From the NCBI GenBank assembly GCA_050313895.1, contig JBNPMI010000012.1: a DNA stretch of 63,280 nt; one strand, given 5' to 3'. Origin of the DNA: JALFST01 sp022779285 (lineage in GTDB: Bacteria > Bacillota > Clostridia > Tissierellales > Peptoniphilaceae). Below, one piece after another: positions 26,118-33,830 of this stretch. Both the position numbers and the translations under genes were made by a program. Positions within the stretch are counted from its first letter, which is position 1, and each line of letters starts with the position of its first letter. A model generated the notes under the pieces. That model ran no database searches. It was not told the origin of the DNA and saw only the letters and a program-made list of their open reading frames with translations.

Positions 26118-26191
26118 GTGCCATTAGCTCAGCTGGATAGAGCGTCTGGCTACGGACCAGAAGGCCTGGGGTTCGAATCCTCAATGGCACG
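26118..26191 (+). tRNA. tRNA-Arg (ACG)
   Basis: A 74-base tRNA with acceptor GTGCCAT/ATGGCAC and anticodon loop CTACGGA (ACG, expected to be modified to inosine). It is the last tRNA of the cluster. CCA is not encoded. Confidence 0.97.
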
Positions 26192-26194
26192 CTG

Positions 26195-26220
26195 ACCGCT
26201 TGATGATCAAGCGGTTTTTT
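26195..26220 (+). terminator. Terminator of the tRNA cluster
   Basis: A ten-base perfect stem (ACCGCTTGAT, one-base nominal loop) followed by a T-run starts four bases after tRNA-Arg. Confidence 0.85.
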
Positions 26221-26365
26221 CTTGCTCAAATTTTCGGAAGCTTTTCTGCGATGATAATAACAGTCTCTGGCAGCTTTCGATTTTTTCTTCAGAAATCTCG
26301 ATGATTTCATACAAAGAGAATCGATTTTCGTGTATACTGTAGAAACAGGAATAAAGGGGGAGACG

Positions 26366-27085
26366 ATGTCAGATCTATTGCTGAAAATCGAGGAAGGTCT
26401 TGAAGAGAGTTTTCTTTACGAAAATGATCCGGACTCTTTACATATCCTGCTCTCGATCATTGAGCACGGTCATCGATTTCATCATTTTCAGCCGCATTAT
26501 CAACTGATGAAAAATCTTTCGGGCTCCCTGAAGCGTATTTTGAAGGAACGCAGGGATCGCGAGCTGATCCTTCTTGCAATAAAAAAAGTATTGAATGATG
26601 ATATCAATCGATTTGAGCTTGCGATCGTGATTAAGGGATATACGCAAGGAATGCAGGACTTGCGCTTGATTGATGCTTTAGAACGCATCGCTTTGGAAAC
26701 CTACAGCGTGGATGAACTGGCATCCTGTCCCTTGCTCTTTCATAAGGCCAAGTCCGGAAAAGCAATGGGGGTTCAGGCGGAAGCCTTTCGTTTGATGCAT
26801 GAAGACGAAAAAAAGTCAAAGGACTTGCATCGGCTTTCTAATTTTTATTGTCGAAAGCTCTTGAAAAAGAAAATCTATCGTTTGAATGACTACCTGGATC
26901 GACAAATTGTTTTGGATTTTGATCATCCGGATCAATTGAAGTCGGAGGAGGGCGCACTGACGATACGAGATCTCAATTTAATTTACAATAAATTGAATCG
27001 ATATCTTTTTACCAATGTTACAAAATTATATAAGCATGCATATTGGGATGGAATCAATGACGCAGTTTTAGAGAGGTACTCTTAA
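26366..27085 (+). CDS. Uncharacterised protein coupled to ruvC
   Basis: I do not recognise this 239-residue protein. It is soluble with no signal or membrane segment, is rich in Leu, Asp, Glu, Lys and Arg, and looks mostly helical. A His-rich stretch (EHGHRFHHFQPHY) lies near residue 33, and a basic patch (FYCRKLLKKKIYRL) near 163. GGGGGAG before 26366 sets the start. Its stop TAA overlaps the ruvC ATG by one base, so the two are translationally coupled, and the context suggests a link to DNA recombination or its expression. No catalytic motif is visible. Confidence 0.75.
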   Translation: MSDLLLKIEEGLEESFLYENDPDSLHILLSIIEHGHRFHHFQPHYQLMKNLSGSLKRILKERRDRELILLAIKKVLNDDINRFELAIVIKGYTQGMQDLRLIDALERIALETYSVDELASCPLLFHKAKSGKAMGVQAEAFRLMHEDEKKSKDLHRLSNFYCRKLLKKKIYRLNDYLDRQIVLDFDHPDQLKSEEGALTIRDLNLIYNKLNRYLFTNVTKLYKHAYWDGINDAVLERYS

Positions 27086-27579
27086 TGGTTATTCTCGGAA
27101 TTGACCCGGGGATTGCTTTGGTTGGGTATGGAGTGATTGATTATGACGGAAACCGCATCCGATGCTTGGAATATGGCGTTATTGAAACAAGCTCCAGGCT
27201 TACGACGCCGCAGCGTCTAACCATAATAGATCAGGAAATGAACCGGCTCTTCGACAGCTTCCGTCCGGATGATGTGGCATTCGAGGAGCTCTTTTTCTAT
27301 CAAAATAAGACAAACGGCATCCTGGTGGCGCAAGCACGCGGGGTGGAGGTTTTAGCGGCGGCAAAACGATCCATTCCGATCTTTGAATATACTCCCTCTC
27401 AAATCAAGCAAACGATCACAGGATACGGAAGGGCGAATAAATTGCAAATGCAGAGGTCGGTTCAAACGCTATTGCGATTGAGTGTATTACCGACGCCGGA
27501 TGATGCTGCAGACGGTCTTGCCGTTGCGATATGTCATGCTTTTGCACAGCGATTTAAAGAAGAAAATCTTTTGAGGTGA
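27085..27579 (+). CDS. ruvC: Holliday junction resolvase RuvC
   Basis: RuvC cleaves Holliday junctions at the end of homologous recombination, working with RuvAB. The 164-residue protein has the acidic catalytic residues in LGIDPGIALVGYG (Asp7), FEELFFYQNK (Glu66) and DDAADGLAVAICHAF near the C-terminus. It starts within the stop codon of the upstream gene and lies three bases before ruvA. Confidence 0.97.
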   Translation: MVILGIDPGIALVGYGVIDYDGNRIRCLEYGVIETSSRLTTPQRLTIIDQEMNRLFDSFRPDDVAFEELFFYQNKTNGILVAQARGVEVLAAAKRSIPIFEYTPSQIKQTITGYGRANKLQMQRSVQTLLRLSVLPTPDDAADGLAVAICHAFAQRFKEENLLR

Positions 27580-27582
27580 ATC

Positions 27583-28176
27583 ATGTATTCCTATCTGGTT
27601 GGAGAGGTAGTCTCTATCGGAAGCGATGCTTTTGTACTGGAAAATCACGGGGTCGGCTATGAAATTTCGGCATCTACTATGGCGATATCGCATTTTCAGA
27701 CCGGAGAAACGTACAAGGTCTATACGAGACTGATCGTTCGAGAGGATGGCCTCTATCTTTACGGTTTTTACGATGAAGAAGAACGAAATATGTTTGAGAT
27801 GCTGACGAAGGTATCGGCTATCGGACCGAAATCCGCGATCGGAATTCTATCTGCATTCTCTGCAGAAGCGATTCGGACAGCTATACTGAATAATGATATG
27901 GCTTTGTTGACAAAGGCTCCCGGCGTCGGCAAAAAGACGGCCTCCAGAATTATTTTAGAGCTGGCCGATGACATGAAAAAATTAGGACCTGTTGTGTCGA
28001 AAGGCGAACAGATGAACGAGACAGCTTCCTCAACCGGCGGATCTCTTTCTGTTGCCCTGGAAGCGCTTGTAAATTTGGGCTATGCAAGAAATGAGGCGGA
28101 TCGGGCACTGCGCGGCGCGGATCCTGCCTTGCCTTTAGAGCAGATCATACGATACGCTCTAAAGGAACTGGCATAA
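27583..28176 (+). CDS. ruvA: Holliday junction DNA helicase subunit RuvA
   Basis: RuvA binds four-way junctions as a tetramer and loads the RuvB motor. The 197-residue sequence shows the OB-fold start YLVGEVVSI, two helix-hairpin-helix motifs (VSAIGPKSAIGILSAF and APGVGKKTASRIILEL) near 70-130, and a C-terminal UBA-like domain (EALVNLGYARNEADRAL) that contacts RuvB. Confidence 0.97.
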   Translation: MYSYLVGEVVSIGSDAFVLENHGVGYEISASTMAISHFQTGETYKVYTRLIVREDGLYLYGFYDEEERNMFEMLTKVSAIGPKSAIGILSAFSAEAIRTAILNNDMALLTKAPGVGKKTASRIILELADDMKKLGPVVSKGEQMNETASSTGGSLSVALEALVNLGYARNEADRALRGADPALPLEQIIRYALKELA

Positions 28177-28207
28177 GCCCGAATCGGGAAAATAAAAAGG
28201 AGAAGTC

Positions 28208-29224
28208 ATGGAACCGAATTCACATCGCATCATCGGTGCAGGTATTCAGCAAGAAGATCGCGCATATGAGGGAAGTCTTCGCCCAAAATGGCTTTCAGAA
28301 TATATCGGACAGGAAAAGACAAAGGAAAAACTCAAAATTTTCATTGATGCTGCAAAGGAACGTAAGGAACCCCTTGATCACGTTATGCTCGCCGGCCCTC
28401 CGGGACTGGGGAAAACCACGTTAGCTACAATCATTTCCAATGAAATGGGTTCGAATATTAAAGTAACCTCCGGGCCGGCCATTGAACGCCAGGGAGATCT
28501 TGCCAGCATACTCACAAATCTCAAGGCGGGGGATATCCTTTTTATTGATGAAATTCACCGCATCAATCGAAATATTGAAGAAATTCTCTACTCTGCAATG
28601 GAGGACTTTGCCCTGGACATCATGGTCGGCAAGGGAACTACGGCGACCAGCCTGCGTCTGGATCTTGAGCCGTTTACTTTAATCGGTGCAACGACTCGCT
28701 CCGGAATGCTCAGCTCGCCGTTGAGAGATCGTTTCGGCGTTTTGATTTCATTTGAGGTTTATACAAATGCCGAGCTTGCCGGTATTGTAAAGCGATCGGC
28801 GGAAATTTTAGGTGTTGCCATTGATGCGGAAGCATGTATGGAGATCGGCAGCCGTTCACGGGGAACTCCTCGTGTTGCAAATCGGCTGCTCAAGCGTGTG
28901 CGGGATTATGCTCAGGTACGCGGAAACGGTGTCATTCACTTACCTGTTGCGCGAGAGGCGCTTGCTATGCTTGAGGTGGATGAATTGGGTTTGGATCGCA
29001 GTGATCGTCGCATTATACAGATGATGGCCGAAAATTTCGGTGGAGGACCTGTGGGACTGGATACCATTGCCGCTTCCAGCGGAGAAGAGCGGGATACGAT
29101 TGAAGACGTGATTGAACCGTATTTATTACAGATCGGATTTTTAACGAGAACGCCGCGGGGGCGTATGCTGACGCAGAAAGCATATGCGCATTATTCGCTT
29201 CCGCCGCGGAAGGAGAATGAATGA
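28208..29224 (+). CDS. ruvB: Holliday junction branch migration ATPase RuvB
   Basis: RuvB is the AAA+ hexameric motor of branch migration. The 338-residue protein carries LRPKWLSEYIGQEKTKEKL, Walker A AGPPGLGKTTLA near 63, Walker B LFIDEIHRI near 113, GATTRSGMLSSPLRDRFG (sensor/arginine finger) and the winged helix with GLDTIAASSGEE and FLTRTPRGRML. AAGGAGA precedes the ATG. It overlaps queA by four bases. Confidence 0.98.
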   Translation: MEPNSHRIIGAGIQQEDRAYEGSLRPKWLSEYIGQEKTKEKLKIFIDAAKERKEPLDHVMLAGPPGLGKTTLATIISNEMGSNIKVTSGPAIERQGDLASILTNLKAGDILFIDEIHRINRNIEEILYSAMEDFALDIMVGKGTTATSLRLDLEPFTLIGATTRSGMLSSPLRDRFGVLISFEVYTNAELAGIVKRSAEILGVAIDAEACMEIGSRSRGTPRVANRLLKRVRDYAQVRGNGVIHLPVAREALAMLEVDELGLDRSDRRIIQMMAENFGGGPVGLDTIAASSGEERDTIEDVIEPYLLQIGFLTRTPRGRMLTQKAYAHYSLPPRKENE

Positions 29225-30366
29225 AAACCTCAGATTTTGATTATGAACTGGATCCGCAATTAATTGCCCAGCATCCGACAGATCGAAGGGAAGCCTGCCG
29301 GCTGCTCATCATGGATCGGGAAACCGGAGAAATGACTCATGATCATTTTTATCATATTGGGGATTATCTGAATCCGGATGATCTCCTCATTATCAATGAC
29401 ACAAAGGTCATTCCGGCTCGGCTTTTCGGACATCGTCCCGGAAAAGAAGAATCCATTGAGGTTCTTCTTTTACGCAATACTGAGGGCAGCCGTTGGGAGA
29501 CTCTGGTAAAGCCGGGAAAAAAGATGAAAATCGGAGCTGAGGTTCAGTTTGGGGATTTACTGGAAGGAAGGGTCATCGACATTGCGGATGACGGACAGCG
29601 TCTGATTGAATTTCATTATGACGGTGTGTGGGAAGAAGTGCTCGATGCATTGGGAACGATGCCCACGCCGCCTTATATTACGGAAAAATTAAAGGATAAG
29701 AGTCAATATCAAACGGTATACGCACGTGTGGACGGTTCGGCAGCAGCCCCGACAGCGGGTCTTCACTTTTCCAAGCAATTGATACAGGAATTGAAGCAAA
29801 AGGGGATTCGCTTTGCTTCACTGACGCTCCATGTCGGCATCGGTACTTTTCGTCCGGTAAAGGAAGATGAAATTGAAGATCATGCAATGCATGCCGAGTA
29901 TTATGAGCTTCCAAAGGAAACAGCGGATGCGATTCGTGAGACGAAAGCTCGCGGAGGGCGCGTAATTGCCGTAGGTACCACATCTACCAGAACGCTTGAG
30001 AGCGTGGCTTCCAAGCTTGGCGAGGTGCGTGAGGACTCGGGATGGACGGACATTTTTATTTATCCGGGGTATCAGTATAAAGTCATTGATGGAATCATTA
30101 CGAATTTTCATTTGCCGAAATCGTCTTTGATTATGATGATTTCCGCATTGACACAGCGTGAACGAATTCTGCACGCTTATCACGTGGCAAATGCGCTACG
30201 TTACCGTTTCTTCAGCTTCGGTGATGCCATGCTCATTGTGCCGAGGCGAGATTCTTTGCCGAGAAATGCAGACAGGGGAGAGCTTGCGCATCCGGAGGAT
30301 TATCAAAATGAGGATGAACACGAAATATTGAATTGGGAGAGCTATGACAAGAGCAGTAACCTATGA
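29221..30366 (+). CDS. queA: tRNA preQ1(34) S-adenosylmethionine ribosyltransferase-isomerase
   Basis: QueA transfers the ribosyl part of SAM to preQ1 in tRNA to give epoxyqueuosine. The 381-residue protein shows DFDYELDPQLIAQHP, RLLIMDRETG, GSAAAPTAGLHF near 177, GTTSTRTLES and TNFHLPKSSLIMM near 298. It is about 35 residues longer than usual, the extra being an acidic C-terminal tail (RGELAHPEDYQNEDEHEI). It overlaps tgt by 23 bases, which supports coupled expression with the other queuosine enzyme. Confidence 0.95.
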   Translation: MKTSDFDYELDPQLIAQHPTDRREACRLLIMDRETGEMTHDHFYHIGDYLNPDDLLIINDTKVIPARLFGHRPGKEESIEVLLLRNTEGSRWETLVKPGKKMKIGAEVQFGDLLEGRVIDIADDGQRLIEFHYDGVWEEVLDALGTMPTPPYITEKLKDKSQYQTVYARVDGSAAAPTAGLHFSKQLIQELKQKGIRFASLTLHVGIGTFRPVKEDEIEDHAMHAEYYELPKETADAIRETKARGGRVIAVGTTSTRTLESVASKLGEVREDSGWTDIFIYPGYQYKVIDGIITNFHLPKSSLIMMISALTQRERILHAYHVANALRYRFFSFGDAMLIVPRRDSLPRNADRGELAHPEDYQNEDEHEILNWESYDKSSNL

Positions 30367-31459
30367 ATTGATTCACAAAGATAAGGATACCGGGGCAAGA
30401 GCAGGCATTTTGCATACGCCTCACGGCGATGTCCTGACTCCGATATTTATGCCGGTAGGCACAAAAGCCACGGTAAAAACAATGACGCCCGATGAGCTCA
30501 AGCAAATAGGCGCGCAAATTATTTTGAGCAACACATATCATCTTTTTTTACGCCCGGGAAATGATTTAATCGCCAAAGCCGGAGGTCTGCATTCTTTTAT
30601 GAATTGGGACAAACCGATTTTAACGGATTCCGGAGGGTATCAGGTATTCAGTCTGGCAAAGTCCAAGGATATCACAGAAGACGGGGTCAAATTCCATTCA
30701 CATATTGACGGATCAACACAAATTCTGACGCCGGAAAAATCCATTCAGGTTCAGACGGATCTCGGGTCCGATATTATGATGGCCTTTGACGAATGCGTTT
30801 TTTACCCGGCGGATCATGCTTACACAGAACAATCCATGGAGAGAACTCTGCGCTGGCTTGACCGGTGCATGCAGGCGCAAACAAGAGGCGATCAGTCTCT
30901 TTTCGGAATTGTCCAAGGAGGCTTCTATGAGGATTTACGGGCAGAATCTGCAAGAAGGACCATTGAGCGCGATCTGGACGGATATGCCGTGGGAGGAATC
31001 AGTGTAGGAGAGCCCAAGGAAGAATTCATTCGAATTCTTCGTTATACGACCCCGCTTCTTCCGGAAAACCGTCCGCGTTACAATATGGGGATCGGAACAC
31101 CGGACTATCTGTTTGAATCCGTAGAAGCAGGGATTGATATGGCGGATTGTGTTTTGCCTACACGAGTGGCACGCAACGGACTGGCAATGACGCATGACGG
31201 CAAGCTCAATATTCGCAATGCGAAATATCGTGAGGATTTTGGACGACTGGATCCGGATTGTGATTGCTACACCTGTCAAAACTATACACGCGCCTACATT
31301 CGCCATTTGAACAATGTCGATGAAATTTTAGGATCTCGTCTTCTCACCATTCATAATCTATATTTTCTGATCCGAATGATGACGGAGATGAGGCAGGCGA
31401 TTTTAGAGGATCGTTTCCTCGATTTCAAAAAGAAGTTTTTGTCACGATATCAGTCATAG
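30344..31459 (+). CDS. tgt: tRNA-guanine transglycosylase
   Basis: Tgt swaps guanine-34 for preQ1 in tRNAs with GUN anticodons; Asn, Asp and Tyr tRNAs with such anticodons are in this window. The 371-residue TIM barrel has TPIFMPVGTKATVKTM, LTDSGGYQVFSL near 89 (catalytic Asp), GVKFHSHIDGS, GIVQGGFYEDLR, and the zinc site CDCYTCQNYTRAY with a later His. It starts within the end of queA. Confidence 0.97.
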   Translation: MTRAVTYELIHKDKDTGARAGILHTPHGDVLTPIFMPVGTKATVKTMTPDELKQIGAQIILSNTYHLFLRPGNDLIAKAGGLHSFMNWDKPILTDSGGYQVFSLAKSKDITEDGVKFHSHIDGSTQILTPEKSIQVQTDLGSDIMMAFDECVFYPADHAYTEQSMERTLRWLDRCMQAQTRGDQSLFGIVQGGFYEDLRAESARRTIERDLDGYAVGGISVGEPKEEFIRILRYTTPLLPENRPRYNMGIGTPDYLFESVEAGIDMADCVLPTRVARNGLAMTHDGKLNIRNAKYREDFGRLDPDCDCYTCQNYTRAYIRHLNNVDEILGSRLLTIHNLYFLIRMMTEMRQAILEDRFLDFKKKFLSRYQS

Positions 31460-31531
31460 AAAATCTACTTTCGTTTTCAACGGCGAACAGTTATGTTAGA
31501 ATATTGTATAGAATAGTCTAAGGAGGAAGTA

Positions 31532-31894
31532 ATGCCACAAAGCGGATTTACAATTGTTCTTTTGGTAGCGATGTTTGCAGCGATGTATTTTCTGACGATT
31601 CGTCCGCAGCAAAAGCGCGCCAAAGAAATGCAGCAGCAGCGCGAGGCTCTCAAGGTAGGTGATCAGATTGTAACAATCGGCGGGGTACGCGGCCGCATCA
31701 CGCGCATTGATGATGTTGCATTCGAGATTGAAACAGGAAGCGATCATACAAGAATTGAATTTCTGAAGAATGCACTTTCCTATGTTGTAACCCCGGATCC
31801 TTCTGTTGCAGATAGCAACCGGGAGGATGATTCTGAGCTTCAGACGACGGAACCGAACGAGGAGTCCGCTGAAGAGACCTCTGAGGATCAGTAA
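31532..31894 (+). CDS. yajC: Preprotein translocase subunit YajC
   Basis: A 120-residue membrane protein associated with the SecDF-YajC complex. It has one N-terminal transmembrane helix (residues 4-24), then TIRPQQKRAKEMQQQREALKVGD and VTIGGVRGRITRID, the family signature, and an acidic tail. TAAGGAGG precedes the ATG. The secD and secF genes that usually follow are not present; recJ comes next. Confidence 0.93.
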   Translation: MPQSGFTIVLLVAMFAAMYFLTIRPQQKRAKEMQQQREALKVGDQIVTIGGVRGRITRIDDVAFEIETGSDHTRIEFLKNALSYVVTPDPSVADSNREDDSELQTTEPNEESAEETSEDQ

Positions 31895-31955
31895 TTTGAA
31901 ATGGATACAGGAGGCGGGCAAGGTCCCGTCTCCTATTCTTTTTTAGAGGAGCGGT

Positions 31956-33737
31956 ATGGATTGGTTTATTGAGCAGAAAAGAAAAACGATAAAGTCCTTG
32001 ATGGATACGGGTGAATTTTCGCCATTGGAAGCCATTCTTTTGGGCAATCGAGGCATTGCAACGCTGAAGGATGCGAATGAATATTATCATGCGACCATGG
32101 AGGACGCACCGGATCCGTTTCTATTTCAAGGGATGGAGATTGCCGTTCAATATATTTTGGAATGTTTGGAATCCGAAATTCCCATACGCATTTGCGGAGA
32201 TTATGATCAGGACGGTGTAACGGCTACCGTCATTTTAATGCGGGGGATTCGTCATTTTGCACGAGAATTGGGATTGGATGCCGATACTGCCGTAAGCTAT
32301 GCCATTCCCGATCGTATGGAAGACGGCTACGGGATCAATCGGAATATGGTGGATCAGGCAATCCGGGAGGGTTGCGGTTTAATTATTACGTGCGACAACG
32401 GCATTGCCGCATTTGATGCCTTGGAGTACGCCTTTGAGCAACAAATTCCTGTCATTGTTACAGATCATCATCAGCTTCGCATGGAAAACGGGGAAGCACA
32501 GCTTCCCCCTGCGGAAGCCGTGTTGAATCCACATTATACGGGGAGCGGATATCCCTTTGCGGATTTGTGCGGCGCGGGCGTTGCTTTGAAATTGATCTAT
32601 GCAATTGCCATAGCCTTGAAAGACAGCTCGCAGGAAATTCGGGATCTTGTCCAATTTGCGGCTATGGGAACTATCGGCGATGTGGTACCGCTACGGGGGG
32701 AAAATCGAATTATTGTTCGCGAAGGGCTTCGCGTTCTCAACGAGCGCAGAAATCCGGGGATTGATATGCTTCTGAGAGTACAGGGCTGGAATCGCCCGGT
32801 CAATGTCTATGCGGTGGGCTTTCTGATCGGCCCATGTATCAATGCCTCCGGGCGCCTTGTTACTGCAAGACTGGCTGTAGAGCTTTTACTCGAAGAGGAT
32901 GAGAGCACCTTGGAGCAGTACGCACGTGAGCTGTGTACATTAAATCACGAAAGGCAGGAGCTTACCGGTTCAGGGGTGGAATCGGCCTTGGAAAACCTGA
33001 AGGACACAAAGATTCCACACGTGATTGTGCAATATCTTCCCGAAGTTCATGAAAGCGTATGCGGCTTGATCGCCGGAAGGATTAAGGATCAATTCTACAG
33101 ACCGACATTGATTTTCACGGATGCGCAGGATGAAGGGCAAGCGCTTTTGAAGGGGTCCGGACGGAGCATTCCCCCATATAATATGTTTGAAGAGCTGAAT
33201 CAATACCGAGACCGATATGTCGCTTTCGGCGGTCATGCAATGGCCTGTGGAATGACCATTGCCAAAGCGGATTTTGATGCAATCAGGACGCTTTTGAATC
33301 AAAATCCGGAATTGGAAAACGCCGACTGGAAGCCCTTTCTTACGATGGACACCAAGCTGCTTTTTCGTCATATCGACTTCCGTCTGATGAATATTCTGGA
33401 TCGAATGCAGCCCTTCGGGAGTGCCAATCAAGCGCCGAATTTCGTGACTGCAGGCGTCAATCTTCGACAGCTTCGTCTGGTAGGCGCCAGAAAAAATGTT
33501 TTGCAGCTAATTGCAGAACAGGACGGAATCTCATTCCGGGGAGTTCTCTTTCAGGGAGATAAGAAAATACAAGAATTGCAGAATATGCCGGAGGGTCACC
33601 TGTTTTCTCTATTGTTGCAGGGACGGGAGGCTCCGGTTTCGTTCGATATTGCTTATCGTCCGGAATGGAATGAGTTCCAGGGGAATCAATCGATTCAGCT
33701 TCGTGTACTGGATCTTCGTTTTTCCAAAACGCCCTGA
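31956..33737 (+). CDS. recJ: Single-stranded-DNA exonuclease RecJ
   Basis: RecJ is a 5'-3' single-strand exonuclease in recombination and repair. The 593-residue protein has the DHH motifs RICGDYDQDGVTATVIL near 78, IITCDNGIAAFDALEY near 142, VTDHHQLR near 168 and, in DHHA1, FGGHAMACGMTI near 427; a C-terminal OB-like domain follows. TCDNG replaces the more usual VDxG form, but the metal-binding Asp is kept. AGAGGAG precedes the ATG. The gene lies between yajC and relA, as in clostridia, but with secDF and apt absent. Confidence 0.9.
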   Translation: MDWFIEQKRKTIKSLMDTGEFSPLEAILLGNRGIATLKDANEYYHATMEDAPDPFLFQGMEIAVQYILECLESEIPIRICGDYDQDGVTATVILMRGIRHFARELGLDADTAVSYAIPDRMEDGYGINRNMVDQAIREGCGLIITCDNGIAAFDALEYAFEQQIPVIVTDHHQLRMENGEAQLPPAEAVLNPHYTGSGYPFADLCGAGVALKLIYAIAIALKDSSQEIRDLVQFAAMGTIGDVVPLRGENRIIVREGLRVLNERRNPGIDMLLRVQGWNRPVNVYAVGFLIGPCINASGRLVTARLAVELLLEEDESTLEQYARELCTLNHERQELTGSGVESALENLKDTKIPHVIVQYLPEVHESVCGLIAGRIKDQFYRPTLIFTDAQDEGQALLKGSGRSIPPYNMFEELNQYRDRYVAFGGHAMACGMTIAKADFDAIRTLLNQNPELENADWKPFLTMDTKLLFRHIDFRLMNILDRMQPFGSANQAPNFVTAGVNLRQLRLVGARKNVLQLIAEQDGISFRGVLFQGDKKIQELQNMPEGHLFSLLLQGREAPVSFDIAYRPEWNEFQGNQSIQLRVLDLRFSKTP

Positions 33738-33830
33738 TAGCCGGAATGGTAAGTTCTGATGTTTTCGGGTATAATCTGAAGATAAGATTTTGCCGGAGCC
33801 GGGTGTTCCGGAAGCGTTTGAAAGGAGGGC

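Noticed and set aside
25417..26191. Repeated similar segments suggesting a CRISPR-like array
   Set aside because: The repeated bases are T-arms and D-arms of nine different tRNAs; spacing is not regular and no leader or cas gene exists.
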